A stretch of 64,000 nucleotides of DNA, taken from Aulostomus chinensis (taxonomy: Eukaryota; Chordata; Actinopteri; Syngnathiformes; Aulostomidae). The stretch lies in contig JBBMOA010000019.1 of NCBI GenBank assembly GCA_037954235.1, positions 10,270,805 through 10,334,804 on the forward strand, read 5' to 3'. A program made the translations under genes and the position numbers. The notes below the pieces were generated by a model. The model made no database searches. It worked only from the letters and a program-made list of their open reading frames with translations, and was not told the origin of the DNA. Of the stretch, positions 37,201-47,190 are shown in pieces; position 1 is the first letter of the stretch; the number at the start of each line of letters is the position of its first letter.

Positions 37201-40200
37201 AGTATCATGTTGAATCTGGCCGGCCAGTTGATCATGTTACAGAGGGACCGTTCAGGGCCGCAGGTGCGAGAGAAGGAGGCGCCTGCCAACAACAAGAAGC
37301 TGGTGAGAGCAACTTCCTTTGCTAATGCTTGAATATGCTTTAACAAGTAAGTCCTAACCCCCTTTTCCTTTCTTAGTTACCATTCTGTCCTCCAGTAGTG
37401 CTGGCCCAGTGTGTGGAGAACGTGTGGACCACCTGTCGTTCTGACAGGAAGAAGCGCCACCTGCTGGAGGCCCTGTGGTTATCCTGCGGTGAGGCAGGCA
37501 TGAAAGTCTGGCTGCCGTTGTTCCCCAGAGACCATCGCAAGCCCCACTCCTTCCTCTCCAGACGCATCATGTTGCCCTTCCACATCAACATCTACCCTCT
37601 GGCTGTGCTGTTCGAAGACGCCCTGGTACTCGGGGCAACTAACGAGACCGTGCTGTACGACGGGCTGCAGGGATCCTCTGAACCAATGGAGGTGCTATTC
37701 CCCTTCTGCACTGTAGAAAGGACCTCCCAGATCTACCTCCACCACATCCTGAGGCAGCTGCTGGTTCGCAACTTGGGTGAACAGGTCGGTGGTCTGAGGA
37801 GAGCTGATGATGCCACATACTTCACCATCACGACTTCAGATGTTCATTGATGCTCCCTCTCCCACAGGCTTTGATGCTGGCTCAGTCATGTGCCTCCCTC
37901 CCCTACTTCCCCCATGTCATGGAGCTGATGGTGCATGTTGTGCTGGAAGAGGAGGCAACATCACGGGAGCCCATCCCCGACCCTCTGCTGCCAACCGTGG
38001 CCAAGTTCATCACAGAGTTCCCCCTTTTCCTTCAGACCATTGTCCACTGTGCCAGGAAGACCGAGTACGCCTTGTGGAACTACCTGTTCGCTGCTGTGGG
38101 GAACCCCAAGGATCTGTTCGAGGAGTGTCTCATGGCTCAAGACCTGGATACAGCTGCCTCCTATCTGATTATACTGCAGGTAGCGACACATGCTAAAACA
38201 GAAGCCTCATCAGTCTTCCCACAGATACACTAACACAGTTGTTCTTTTCCCTGTCCCCTCTTTCTACGTAAAGAACATGGAGGTTCCAGCTGTGAGCCGA
38301 CAGCACGCAACGCTTCTTTTCAACACCGCACTGGAGCAGGGAAAGTGGGATCTCTGTCGCCACATGATCCGGTTCCTCAAAGCCATCGGCTCTGGAGAGA
38401 TGGAGACACCGCCCCCAACGCCCACCACACAGGTGAGTTGCTTCAGATGATCGCATCACACATTTTTATTTCCCTTCACGCTGTGACAGTATGATAATTT
38501 AATAACGTTTAGTTAAAGTTTAAAGTGTCTCTCTACAGGAGCCTAGTTCAACGGGGGGCTTTGAGTTCTTTAGAAATCGCAGCATCAGCTTGTCTCAGTC
38601 AGCAGATTCCATCTCAACGGGCAAGTTCAACCTCCAGAAGACCTTTAGCATGCCGGCTGGACCCTCCACTAAAGGGTACAAACACACACACCACAGGATT
38701 CAGTGTGTTACCAAAGGTTCTCTATTATATGAATGTTTTTGTTTTTCTTCGTTCCAGCCGGGATGTGGAGTGCGCAGAGAATATGTATATCGACATGATG
38801 CTGTGGCGCCACGCCCGCCACCTCCTGGAGCAGGTGCGCCTTCGTGACTTGGGGTGCTTCTCAGCACAGCTGGGCTTCGAGCTCATCAGCTGGTTGTGTC
38901 GTGAGCGGAACCGCGTGGCCCGTGTTGATGATTTTGTATTGGCGCTGAAGAGACTCCACAAGGATTTCCTCTGGCCGTTCCCTGTCAGTCTCAGCTCGCC
39001 ACTTAAGAACGGGCGAAGTCGCGCAGGTGAGAGACAGGATCTATTCCCACACTTTTAGTCAGATTAGTGAAGTCAAAAGTGTTGCGCAAATGAGTGACCA
39101 GATAAATATGAGAATAAAAACAAGGAAAAGGAGATCAGTGCACGAATTAAATAATAATGATGAAATTGTAATGAGTCACAATGCAAGATAGAATAAACAG
39201 AAATGGAAGGATACATTTTCTAAAAAAATTGTTTAGAAAGTCAGAGCCAAGCATCGGTACGTTTATTATTTTTTATTTCCCTTGTTCTTTATCTTTGCTG
39301 TTCTCAGTGTTGAGCACCCAGCTGCTGAAGTCCCAATCAGCTGACAGCCTGTTGATCATGGACACAGCGCCCCCACAGGCTGCACCCAGCAACCACACCT
39401 GGCTGGTGGGGCTCGGAGAGGCCACCCAAGATCTAGACACGGCTTCATCGGCTCACTCCAACCAAAACTCGCCACAGATGCACGACGCCTTCCTGTCGCC
39501 ACTCACCAACAAAGGTGACGAGTTCATCTCCGTCCTGACCTTCCTGTTAGAGAGGAGATCACCAAACCTCCTTCTGACATTTTTTTCTTTTACCTGCCGT
39601 TCCTCAAGGTGAGGACAGTCTCGGCTCAGCTACAGATCTGACGGAGTCCAGCTCAGTGGTGGATGGTGACTGGATGATGGTGGACGAGAACTCCTCCACA
39701 CTGAGTCTGAGTCAGGCCGAGTTGGAGCACATCTCCATGGAGTTAGCCAACAAAGGTCCGCACAAGTCACAGGTGCAGCTCAGGTAAGATGCAACAAACA
39801 GACCTATGTCAGGTGTTTGTTTGATCTCTGTTACAGGAACAACTTCCTGTTAAATAAGCTTAACCGTCCTGCTCCCCAGAGACTGACATGAAAAGAAATA
39901 CCCCTCTCACCTCTGTGAGCAGAGATCAGATGACCATGAGTTAGCTTAGCACAATATATGTGTTGGAGTGGGCGGACTGTTCAGATCAAACTCACTCCAG
40001 CAAAAAGACTAGGGTTGGAGGGTAAATTGGGGTGGCGACCCCCCCCCCCAACCCGTGTCGCTCAGTGTGAACACGACAGGCACCCCAGCAATTTTGGCGG
40101 TGGGGAACACGGCTTTTGTGGCCGTGTGAAAAGAGCTAATAACGTCTTCCTCCTCTGACCTGCAGGTACCTGCTCCATGTCTTCATGGAGGCGGGCTGTC

Positions 40201-40868
40201 TGGAGTGGTGCATCGTGATTGGTTTGATCCTGCGGGATACAAACGTTATCAAGCAGGTGATCAGCTTCCTGGAAAGCCCTGAAGTTCCCAGTGAGACTGC
40301 GCAGAGTGTCCGAAACGGCTTACTGGCGGTCGACCGATGGGCCTCCACTGACTGGTGGGTGATGAACGTGATCAGTCCAGATATGCAGTTATTTATTCTT
40401 TGCTTTAATTTTTTTTAAATTCCCTACTAAATTTTACTCAAATTATACAAAAAAAATCAGAATATTCTGGGTATTTATATATGTGACATGGCACTAACAG
40501 CTGTCAGCACACATCTGGCTGTTTGGTCCTGATCCTGTATGATCCTGTGTGTCTCCAGCCCAGGATACAAACCATTTCTAAACCTGATCCAGCCGCAGTT
40601 GCAGCAGCTGATGGAGTCGGCGGTGGAGCAGGTGCAGCCCGAAGCCTTCCAGCCCACCTGCCAGAGCTCCAAGCTCGGGGGCACCGAAGGCCTGGGAGGG
40701 GCTGCTTTACCACGTCCTGAAGACAGCAGGGGGGCAGCAGCTCCGCTGGGTCTTCCCTCTCTAGAACCCGCAGGTGGGTTTTCGAGACCCCCCTCTGAGG
40801 ACTGTCCTCCAGAGCAGACAGAGGAGCAGGGAGAGGAGGAGGGAAACTATGACTGTACCTTGTCCTGA
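3482..40868 (+). CDS. ric1: Guanine nucleotide exchange factor subunit RIC1 (RAB6A-GEF complex partner 1)
   Basis: RIC1 pairs with RGP1 to form the exchange factor that activates RAB6A on Golgi membranes for retrograde traffic and secretion. 27 coding exons, all GT-AG: 3482-3622, 11766-11873, 23205-23284, 23861-23968, 28344-28489, 28797-28933, 31267-31358, 31725-31813, 32562-32706, 32803-32851, 33059-33226, 33310-33516, 33762-33800, 34552-34662, 35533-35622, 35706-35866, 36955-37093, 37186-37302, 37377-37784, 37868-38179, 38274-38432, 38539-38675, 38758-39026, 39308-39514, 39609-39783, 40166-40354, 40559-40868. They total 1430 codons plus stop (human 1423 aa). The start is ATG 3482 (MYFLTGWPRRLLCP), not the TTG three codons upstream. 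Residues 1 to about 670 are WD-type propeller (GGLSLWSVFGA, SNQEQVLLHGEDRLYL, NLDNAFASVTK). The Ric1 family core follows from about 710 (KKRHLLEALWLSCG, DHRKPHSFLSRRIMLPF, PDPLLPTVAKFITEFPLF, NPKDLFEECLMAQDLDTAA). The conserved tail is GDWMMVDENSSTLSL, RYLLHVFMEAGCLEWCIVIG and a final YDCTLS. No frameshift or missing exon was seen. Confidence 0.97.
4000..4062. repeat. Two-copy tandem duplication, 32-bp unit
   Basis: Unit one (4000-4030) and unit two (4032-4062) both read CCCCACACCAGTAAGGT, then CACTGCAGG or CTACTGCAGG, differing at two positions. The sequence that follows (to about 4540) ends in GGCCAAATGTGGTCCCCAGG and GGGCACCCCCTG. It resembles a dispersed fish repeat of unknown class. Confidence 0.75.
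4353..4430. repeat. Compound trinucleotide microsatellite (GAT)n(TAT)n(TAG)n
   Basis: About nine GAT units pass through a few ATT units into about eight TAG units. It is intronic. Confidence 0.9.
5908..5951. repeat. (TG)n followed by poly-G
   Basis: A run of about 14 TG units followed by a G run of more than ten bases. On the minus strand it is poly-C then (CA)n. The His-Thr or Cys-Val peptides it can encode are artefacts. Confidence 0.9.
6222..6560. repeat. Dispersed repeat of the GGAAAAGTCATGGAA type
   Basis: It begins with GCAGGGTTCATACAATC and contains GAATTTGAAAATAGCCATTTCCAGGC, GGGTCATGGAAATTTGC and AAAATCCATGGAAAAGTTCGGGAAATG. A related block at 24520-24850 shares GAATTTGAAAATRGC and similar GGAAAA phrases. 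The class is unknown to me; I infer a degraded DNA-transposon derivative. Confidence 0.45.
8081..8366 (+). mobile_element. tRNA-headed SINE, ATGG-tailed family, copy 1
   Basis: The head GGCACAGTGGTGCAGTGGTT contains an A-box-like TGGTGCAGTGG, and a B-box-like GGTTCGAGCGC follows. The shared body (TCTCCATGTTCTCCCTGTTCC, CTCCCACAGTCCAAAGACAT, AGGCTGATTGATACTC) leads to a tail AGTAGAAAATGGATGGATGG. Relative to the other copies about 100 bases are missing before GATAGGCTCCAGCC. ACAACAAT occurs at 8063-8070 and again at 8366-8373. This may be a target duplication, but ten extra bases separate the left copy from the element. Confidence 0.88.
11211..11538 (+). mobile_element. tRNA-headed SINE, ATGG-tailed family, copy 2, with perfect TSD
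   Basis: Same head and body as copy 1 (A-box TGGTGCAGTGG, B-box GGTTCGAGCGC), plus the internal GTTGTCTGTCTCTATGTGTTGG segment. It is flanked by a perfect 13-bp direct repeat GAAACAAATGCTG at 11198-11210 and 11539-11551. The usual end (GACCCTTAACAGG..ATGG) is replaced by a run of more than 20 C and AAAGTTG. Retroposition is strongly supported by the duplication. Confidence 0.92.
15434..15502. repeat. (GT)n(GA)n compound microsatellite
   Basis: About 26 GT units run directly into about eight GA units, inside ric1 intron 2. Confidence 0.95.
17754..17799. repeat. (GT)n microsatellite
   Basis: About 23 uninterrupted GT units in ric1 intron 2. Confidence 0.95.
19555..19624. repeat. (GT)35 microsatellite
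   Basis: 35 uninterrupted GT units, the longest pure dinucleotide tract in ric1 intron 2. Confidence 0.95.
23285..23860 (+). other. ric1 intron 3
   Basis: 576 bases, AT-rich with a short TATATCTA run near 23455-23475. The acceptor TTTTGAGTAG has a weak pyrimidine tract but gives the correct reading into GSPRVKVTPGYKEEQC of exon 4. Confidence 0.75.
24978..25200. repeat. Compound (GT)n(AT)n(TATG)n(GT)n tract, about 220 bp
   Basis: GT units, then a long block mixing ATAT and TATG units, then about 18 GT units. The tract is almost entirely alternating purine-pyrimidine. Confidence 0.95.
25448..25495. repeat. (GT)n microsatellite
   Basis: About 24 GT units in ric1 intron 4. Confidence 0.95.
27025..27513 (+). 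mobile_element. PIF/Harbinger-like fragment encoding part of a MADF domain
   Basis: It starts with AGCCTGGTTTATGCTTCTGC followed by repeated CGTCGACGCAGA and ACGCCGTA motifs typical of the ends of a widespread fish Harbinger-type element. It closes with further CGACGCAGA-like and GACGGCGTAGGGTCTACGC motifs. In the frame from 27199 it encodes VAECMKGWKNLCDKYVRLRK and KM, then stops at 27313. This matches the core of the MADF DNA-binding domain in the element's accessory protein (xVAECMKRWKNLRDKYVRLRK). No transposase sequence is present. It sits inside the inverted-arm repeat 26607-27664. Confidence 0.75.
27199..27315 (+). pseudogene. MADF-domain protein fragment of a Harbinger-type element
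   Basis: 39 codons including the stop. The WKNLCDKYVRLRKKM helix region of a MADF domain is intact, but it has no start, no upstream domain half and an early stop. It is a relic and not a host gene. Confidence 0.7.
28140..28204. repeat. 24-nt-arm inverted repeat (hairpin)
   Basis: Arm 28144-28167 (GTCTCATTGTCCTCT, AT, TACACAA) pairs with 28177-28200 (TTGTGTA, TG, AGAGGACAATGAGAC): 22 of 24 positions pair around a 9-nt loop. Pairing extends outward about four more positions with one wobble. It lies 140 bases before ric1 exon 5. Its function is unknown. Confidence 0.85.
28686..28796 (+). repeat. Microsatellite forming the ric1 exon 6 acceptor region
   Basis: GTGCGTGCG and (GT)n blocks run to GCATGCATGCGTGTAG, directly before exon 6 at 28797. 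The 3' splice site has almost no ordinary pyrimidine tract. Confidence 0.9.
28934..31266 (+). other. ric1 intron 6 (2.3 kb)
   Basis: It starts with GTGAGG and a short (CA)n and ends in (GT)n(CTGT)n against exon 7. No element or gene was recognised between about 29000 and 31190. Confidence 0.75.
31193..31266 (+). repeat. (GT)n(CTGT)n tract abutting the ric1 exon 7 acceptor
   Basis: About 16 GT units and nine CTGT units (31222-31260), then GTCCAG and exon 7 at 31267. The tetranucleotide tract occupies the polypyrimidine position. Confidence 0.92.
31814..32561 (+). other. ric1 intron 8
   Basis: 748 bases, AT-rich; I see no repeat or gene. The acceptor TTTCCCTCCTCAG is canonical. Confidence 0.7.
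33801..34551 (+). other. ric1 intron 13, ending in a GT/CGTG microsatellite
   Basis: 751 bases. It contains a small GT/TATG tract at 33943-33980. It ends with (GT)n at 34504-34522, GCGTGCGTGCGTG and GTTTCGTTTGTGTGCAG before exon 14, another acceptor on repeat DNA. Confidence 0.8.
34663..35532 (+). other. ric1 intron 14
   Basis: 870 bases with a C-run at 34731-34743, an internally deleted minus-strand SINE (34771-34900), and a second C-run near 35355-35366. Nothing else was recognised. Confidence 0.75.
34771..34900 (-). mobile_element. Internally deleted copy of the ATGG-tailed SINE
   Basis: On the minus strand it reads CAGGGCGGCACAGTGGTG and jumps straight to ACCCGTCCAGGGTC, CCCGCCTCTC, GGCTCCAGCCCCCCCACGAC, AGTGGTAGAAAATGG and (ATGG)n. 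The first 15 or so bases of the head are therefore joined to the 3' third. In full copies both break points carry TGGTG, so the deletion probably ran between these 5-bp repeats. A weak TGAAAT repeat flanks it. Confidence 0.85.
35867..36954 (+). other. ric1 intron 16
   Basis: 1.1 kb. About half is an inverted-arm repeat (36283-36820). The rest shows nothing recognisable. Confidence 0.7.
36283..36820. mobile_element. Inverted-arm MITE-like repeat, copy 2
   Basis: The left arm has GAGACCCTTGTCTCC..CTGACTGCTACTTAGCTTAGC then ATAATGAATGGCAGTGGATGG. The right arm read in reverse has GGGGAATTTTGCTTTTATGCC, GAGACCCTTCTCTCTGC and CTGACTGTTAGTAGCTTAGC then ACAAAGAATAGTAGTGGGTGG. The interior 36550-36640 is the reverse of the interior of copy 1. 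Copies 1 and 2 are thus in opposite orientation. Confidence 0.7.
39784..40165 (+). other. ric1 intron 25 with a TTAGCTTAGCACA repeat fragment
   Basis: 382 bases. At about 39880-39960 it carries CCTCTCACCTCTGTGAGCAG and GAGTTAGCTTAGCACAATAT, a single arm of the inverted-arm family. A C-run occurs at 40040-40049. Confidence 0.55.
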
Positions 40869-41375
40869 ACCTGGGGAGGGTGGGGGTGGGTGGGGGGTCA
40901 CGTCTGAACTCGTAACCTGTGAAAGCCTCATGGGGCAGGGAGGAGAGCAACGGGTGCTGACTGGAAAGACTTTGTGTGTGTGAGAGAGAAAGAGAGCGTG
41001 TGTTTGTGCACCAAAGGTACCTCCAGCAGGTTCCGTCAGTATTATTCACCCTTCAGACTTGGACTAGAGCACCTGTGGATGCGGAGCGACACACATCAAC
41101 TGACAAAGACACGCAACTTCTCTCCAACGGGACTCCTTTTGTTGTTGTTGTTGTTTTTTTTCCCCAAATATACTTTTAGAAGAGAAGTGTGTCTGTGTTC
41201 CAGCGGTGTTCAGGAGCTGTAGACCAGCACAGGGAAGCACCAGATGAGTTGTGTGTGTCGCATTTCTCCTCTTCAAGTTGAAGTGTGTGTGTGTGTGTGT
41301 TTGTGTGCGCGCGTGTTACTCCACAGTCCAGACAACAAAAAGCTCTCATTTCTTTTTGGGAAGACAAAACCACCT

Positions 41376-41376
<1 letters not shown>

Positions 41377-41442
<66 letters not shown>
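41377..41442. repeat. (GT)n microsatellite in the ric1 3' UTR
   Basis: About 32 uninterrupted GT units, about 510 bases after the stop codon. Confidence 0.93.
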
Positions 41443-41443
<1 letters not shown>

Positions 41444-43204
41444 TCATATTGATGAACAAAGCTCGAGTCACGGTGCACTGATGTGTGCGCACCCACTCGT
41501 GTGTGTGTTAGAGTGCGCACCTACAGTTAGAGTGCACAGAGGGTGTTTTCATACCTTCATACCTCATGATTTTAAACTATTTTGTGATACCTTTTTCAAT
41601 TATGTAACAAGATGTTATTTTTCTATCAAGTCCACCTCGTCCCACGTTCGTCTGTAAAATAACAAAACTGTCCCGCTCGTGTCGTTGGGAAGAAGCGAGG
41701 ATTTCACATACCTGCTTCTGATCACGGATCATGAGGTTTAACACACAACTGGCCCCCGATACCGCCAGCCGTCTCTCGTCCTCATTTAAAGAACTATTTT
41801 TCCTACCCGTATTCTCCTCAGAGGGTCTGACAACGGTGTGGATTTCTCATTGTTTACCACAAGGTATTTTGATCGACACACGTGGTAACGCAATTGATTT
41901 TTATCGTATCGGTCATCATTATTACTATTATTTATTGGCATTATAGCTGAGTGATAATGACTGGAGATGTGTTTGTTTTTATTGACTGATAACAAACTCG
42001 CTCCCCTTTAGTTAAGCAAAAGTCATTGTACGGGCTTCTTGACCACAAGCGCTAAAGGTTGTCAGTATTATATTGTGCAATTGTATTGAAATAATGTTAT
42101 TCAGCTTTATTTTTCTTTGAATGTTTCCGCTCCTTCTTTGCCATCTCTCCTGCGTCTGGTGGCTTCTACATTTCACCACAAACCAAATTCTGTTTTACAG
42201 ATTTTTTTTTTTTTTTTCTCTTTAGTCTGTGGGAGCTCAGAACGGCCGAACTTACGATGTGCTTTTTTAATGCCTTTATCGCGAGAGCACGATTAAATTA
42301 TTGTTATATCTTGAGCTTTCTTGAGAAGTGGCAATTATTTAGGCGCATTCTCAAGATATCCGTGTTAAAAATGGAACTTACAGTGTGGCAGTTCTGAGCC
42401 TCTGTACTAATCTGTGTGTACAAGATGAGCTGAACGTGGCATCGGTTCGTTTCATTTTTATACAATTGCCTGTATTGTTAAGAGTATGGGAGCAGTTTGT
42501 CCTTCTGCTGCAAAAGTAACAGGAAGTGATGCATGTGTAAATATGGGTGTAACAGTGTTTTCACCCAGGGAGTGAACTCTGCATCTTGCTGCCCCACATT
42601 TTAAATCCTGTTGACTCTCTTTCATTATTTTCCAAAGCAGTTTTAGGCAACAAAGCTCCTAAAAATAAAACAGACACTTTCATTAACATTAAAACTTCCT
42701 GGAAGAGCAATTTAAGGACAAACTCCTCCCATGTGCATATATCACTGAGACACTGCAGCAGTGTCAGACTGTTGTTGCTGCTCTGCTGTTGGCTTTACTT
42801 GACTTGAAAACGGTAACGTGATGAACCAAAGACTTCAACGTCCAGAGGCCTTCTGTTGAACCCCGCTTTCTCCGATCGAGCGTTTGAGTTGCTATGCAAA
42901 GGGAACAAAAACCTCACACACACCAAGTCCCATCAGACACAACCAACCAAGACAGTGACACTTTCCCAGGCAAACGATGATTGAGCATCTTTTACGGTTT
43001 CCTTCTCAGTGGGCGAGGAGGAGCGGTTGGTCGGTCAGGTGTTTATCTCATGGTGGTACTCTGGTCAACGCCGCCCCCCCATGTACAGTTAAAGTATTGC
43101 CTGCTTCCTGCCTCTCAATGCAGTGTAAAGATCTCTTGTACATTTGTCTTTTCTACTCATGTTTGGTTTTCTACTTCATTTTTTCCCCCTTGTACATAAA
43201 GACC

Positions 43205-43210
43205 AATAAA
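43205..43210 (+). terminator. Polyadenylation signal, ric1
   Basis: Canonical AATAAA on the plus strand, about 2.3 kb after the stop, followed by T-rich then GTTTGTTTGTTTTTTTCTG downstream sequence. An earlier AATAAA at 42664 could be used instead. Confidence 0.5.
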
Positions 43211-43230
43211 TTATTTTTAAAATTGGTTTG

Positions 43231-46200
43231 CATCGGCGAGTTGTTTGTTTTTTTCTGTTTGTATGAAATGACAACACAAACCTTCAAGTCATAAGCATTT
43301 TTAATTGTAAGTGCTCATTAAATTCAAGCTTTTTGCATATTAGAAAATCATCCCGTCCATCCAATAGGGACCGATACCCTGTTCACCAGTCAAAATCCCA
43401 ATAATCCCAGTTGATAGTCATATTAATCACTTTATTCCACCTAAAACACAATATGCATTTTTTTAGAATGCAAAAAAAAAACAGCAGTTCAAAAAAGCTA
43501 ACAGTTATAAAGTGTCAAATCTAAAAAAAGAAAAGACAATGATCATTTCAAAACAAAATCTTAATTTAACTTTTTAGAATGAAACAAAGTTACAGAAACA
43601 GGCAACAGACAAAAAAAAAAAAAAAAACCTCGGAAAATGACAAAGCCATTCTTTAAAATGGATGAAAAGAGATGAAACTCCATTCATTCATTATCTGAAA
43701 CGGCTAAGAATGGCTTATCAGGTTGTTGTTTCTGTTTAGCAAATGACAAAAGAACATCCTTCAACAACATACATTAAGACATCTGCATCCCAGAATATTT
43801 TGAGGTTCACTTCTAGATCTGACGGGGACGTCTACGTGAGGATGGTGTTGGATTTTTTGTTGTTGTTGTTGTTGTTGACTGGTAAAGTTACGAGACAGTG
43901 AGTTTTTACACAGAACTGAAAGGCGATGCAGCCCGGACTCAGCCTTTTCACAGCTTCACGCGTTTCTCTCCCACAGTTACAGCAGTTCCTCCCAGCTTCT
44001 GCTTTTGGTACGCCTCTGTTATTAAGAGTGTCGTCTCAATGTTTCAACCATAAACACATTAAACTGGCCCGGTTCCCTGAAACGGCCACACAACAAATAC
44101 ACAAACTAGTCCTCTTCACAAAGAGGGAGAAGTTTGCCCCAAAGATTTGCTGGCGAGTGATAAGGAAAAACAATGAAGAATCGAAAAGCCTTTCTTTTTT
44201 TTTTCCTTCCCGCATTAATAAGTCAAACGATATCTGTCGTTGATCCTGCCTGGCAACCATCATGTGACACCATCAATTGAAAGTTTAATCATTCCAGATA
44301 TTTTTCGTGACGAATCCGATTTCCTCGTTAGAGCTAACTAAGAACAAAACTGTTGAATTCAGTTAAAAAAAAAAATCGCGTTGGATAACATTCACGCCAG
44401 TTTAGGGTGGGGGGTGGATGTGCTTTCTAGCTGCAATTTATTTGTTTTGTTTTTTTTCTTTTTCAGCTTCCTTTTGCTTGAGCCACAGTCAAATTAAGGC
44501 AACAAAAACATGACGTTTGGGTTCAGATGGAATCTTTGTAACTGCGGTGAAGACAAAAACACACCTTTGAGGCAAACTTCCTCTTTCTCTCGTCTTCTGG
44601 GTGGGAAAAAAAAAAACCAAAACTGAAAAGCTGAAGTCGACCAGAGAAAACTTCGGATGGAACTGACACTCCTGTACAGATTTGTTAGAAAAATATTCAT
44701 GTGCATTTGTTAATAAAGCTTTTTTTTCCTCCCATAGAAGCTTCTCACATGAAGAATAAAGCTGATTTCAAACGGATCTTCAATCACGGACGCCTACAGA
44801 CATCTTCAGGTGCTTTTAACAGCTGAAGACAAACATTTTCAAATTTGTTTTTTTTCTTCTTTTTCCCCGTTCGCAATAAACAGAACAGAAAACAGTCGAG
44901 TTCAGATTTGAGTTCCTTTCACGTCTGATTCAACCATCAGCTAATTGATCAACGACCACTAGATTATAAAACTAATAAAATGCCGGTTGAAATCTCAACA
45001 AGTCTCTTTTCTTGGTGTCATACCGATGTTTTTACCTGCCAGTTTTCTTTATTAATATGTGATATGCAAATCAAAGTGGTGACCAGCATGTCTACGTTCA
45101 CTATATCTTCTATTCCAACTTGCTTGAATCAGCAAACGTCTTTTTGTTGTTGTTGTTTATTTTGAAGCTACGTGCAGGCCGGACATCTTTGATCAAGAAC
45201 AATCATCAGCACCAACTTGATTCTAAACGTTTGTGTTGCGTCTCGTGCATAAAGGAGAGCACAGCAGGGTGCTACTGAAGGCTGCAATGGAGGTGAACGT
45301 TCTCTGCAGTGCAGCACTTTGTAAGACCACTGAGATACTTGTGACCACAACAGTAAACATTTTTGTGTCTTTGGAAGCGAAACTTTAAGGCCTCCATCGT
45401 GTGAGCGTTTCATGTTTTGTGTGTGTGTGTGTGTGTGTTTGTTTGTTTGTTTTGAAGCTGAACATATAACATAAACAGATGAAAAAAAATAGACAGTTTC
45501 TTTCCAGTGCAAATCATCTCCCAGCAGATCTCAGCGTTGGAGACGTAGAGACAGAGTCAAGATGTTTTAAATGTTTACATCCAAAATGCGTCTGCAAACC
45601 AGGAGGCTGGGTGTCTATAACCCTCGTGACAAGGTGACGCCGCCACCCAGTGAGCTGGATGACCACAGACTTCCAACATTACTTCTTGTCCCATATGAGT
45701 CAATGACTGCTAAATCCAAAAATTGATCATCCGTACAATTTACTTTGGAGTCCTGTCCAAGTTTTACAGTGTTCTTTCCACTCAAATACAATCGTCTGTC
45801 CTGATATTCAGCATTTGAGTGGGGGGAAAAAATCACTCATTTTCTGTCCAAGTGCTTATTAGTTTTAGAGGTTTTTTTCCACTCAAATTAAAATATACAT
45901 GGAATAAACTGATTCAATGTGATCAACACCTTTAAAAGTAAAAATTACCTCGGCTTAGAGTAGTATGGGCGGAGTTGATGTTTAAAACAGTGAGTACTGT
46001 AACAGTGAGGTGTGTTTAGGGTCATCCAAGCCACCAGGTGGCCCTGTTGTGAGCCTCTTCCGAGCATCACCTGCTACAGAGGCAGTAGAAATAAATCTCC
46101 ACTGTGTCAACAGAACAGCGACAAACATGAATCTCCTGAATGTGAGTCAAACTCTGGTAGCTATAAAGAGTCTAAATCTCAAACAATGTTAGTGAGAACA

Positions 46201-46460
46201 AAAGTATCTTCGATTGAATAGCTGAAGATGGCGGAAGTAGTGGTGATGATGACACGTACAACTGGTCACGGCAACCGTGTCGTGACTGTGAAGATGCAGT
46301 TCCACATGAGATGAGTGAAATAACAATATTAATGTTGAATATTGAAAACTTAGCATCGCACACACACACCCAAACACTGTCAGCCGTCTCCAGCAGCATC
46401 AATTCATACATTCATTAAATAGCTGGACAAGCAGCATTAGCAGGCTAAGCTAACCCCCCC

Positions 46461-46501
<41 letters not shown>

Positions 46502-46658
46502 TTTCTAGTACTGCTACTTCCCAAGAGTGTGTTGATGACAAGTATTTTCTAAAACATCAGAACTGTGGAAGAATTATGGAGGAAATCAGAATTGACTAAA
46601 AACCAAAGTCATGCTCAGCGATACTTTCAGCTGTGACCTTTGACCTGAATGTTTGGGC
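43231..46658. other. Convergent intergenic space, left part
   Basis: It is AT-rich with A-runs on the plus strand (T-runs on the minus), and may include a long ermp1 3' UTR: a minus-strand AATAAA lies at 43436-43431. It contains (GT)n with (GTTT)n at 45418-45451 and a (CA)n at 46466-46500. The ORFs at 43926-44243 and elsewhere show no family features. Confidence 0.5.
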
Positions 46659-47190
46659 CATAGACTGTATAAAATGAGTGCATTTCGCCACCAGGACCTT
46701 GGTGTGTGTGCATGTGTGTGTGGTGACACAATTTTGTCATTCTAGTGGCTGCCATCTTAATTTTTTTCTACAACAGGAAGTGACTATATTTGGGAAAGGG
46801 TGGAGCTATTGTGGCCTGCTGTGTGACTCATCAATCTCATGCTAGCCACGCCCCTAATAGACTCTAGTGTACAAAATGAACTTCATGCTGTATTGACGAA
46901 GTCTTGAAACTAGCGACTGAGTTAAATGATTCAACCTGGACGTGTTTACTGTGCTAACAAATACAAGTTGAAGTAGGATGAACTTTCTCAGAGATTTTAC
47001 CGTGGAATTGCCCCCTGCAGGCCATAAGAGAGAATGCAGGTCAAAGGTCCACCTCTGCACTGGCTTCACTTTTCACATGGGGAGGATTTGTCCATTTCTT
47101 TTATACAGTCTATAGTTTGTGCCAAGTTTTAAGAAATTCCCTCATGAGACGGACAGACAGACACTGTTCTGACATTTTGCTATGTAGTCT
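46630..47190 (+). repeat. Older dispersed repeat split by the MITE
   Basis: Left of the MITE is AGCTGTGACCTTTGACCTGA and right of it GTGCCAAGTTTTAAGAAATTC, then CCTCATGAGACGGACAGACAGACA. Joined across one target copy, these resemble a common teleost repeat (TGACCTTTGACC..GTGCCAAATTTGAAGAAATTCCCT..GGACGGACGG). The MITE therefore went into an existing repeat. Confidence 0.6.
46659..47114. mobile_element. hAT-like MITE with 8-bp target duplication
   Basis: Terminal inverted repeats: CATAGACTGTATAAAA at the left end and TTTTATACAGTCTATA at the right end (15 of 16 bases pair). The 8-bp flanks are GTTTGGGC (46651-46658) and GTTTGTGC (47115-47122), one mismatch, as for a hAT-type duplication. The 456-bp interior has no transposase. 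The TTTTATACAGTCTAT end is frequent in teleost genomes. Confidence 0.82.

Larger units (their letters stand above)
40869..43230 (+). other. Probable ric1 3' UTR
   Basis: It follows the TGA at 40866-40868. A (GT)n of about 32 units sits at 41377-41442. AATAAA signals lie at 42664-42669 and 43205-43210; the second, in ACATAAAGACCAATAAATT, is the better candidate for the end. No ORF is credible. The UTR extent is inferred from signal position only. Confidence 0.6.

Noticed and set aside
37807..38191. Open frames overlapping ric1 exon 20 in other frames and on the other strand
   Set aside because: They are shadows of the conserved RIC1 frame (PDPLLPTVAKFITEFPLF).
40504..41049. 181-codon ORF antisense to the last ric1 exon
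   Set aside because: Pro-rich shadow of a GC-rich coding exon and its UTR. The sense frame is clearly the real one.
43926..44243. 105-codon plus-strand ORF between ric1 and ermp1
   Set aside because: No recognisable family, and amino acid content like random AT-rich DNA. It lies where UTR sequence is expected.
46466..46500. Regular short repeats here and elsewhere as possible CRISPR arrays
   Set aside because: All are pure dinucleotide or tetranucleotide tracts with no spacers, in a vertebrate genome.
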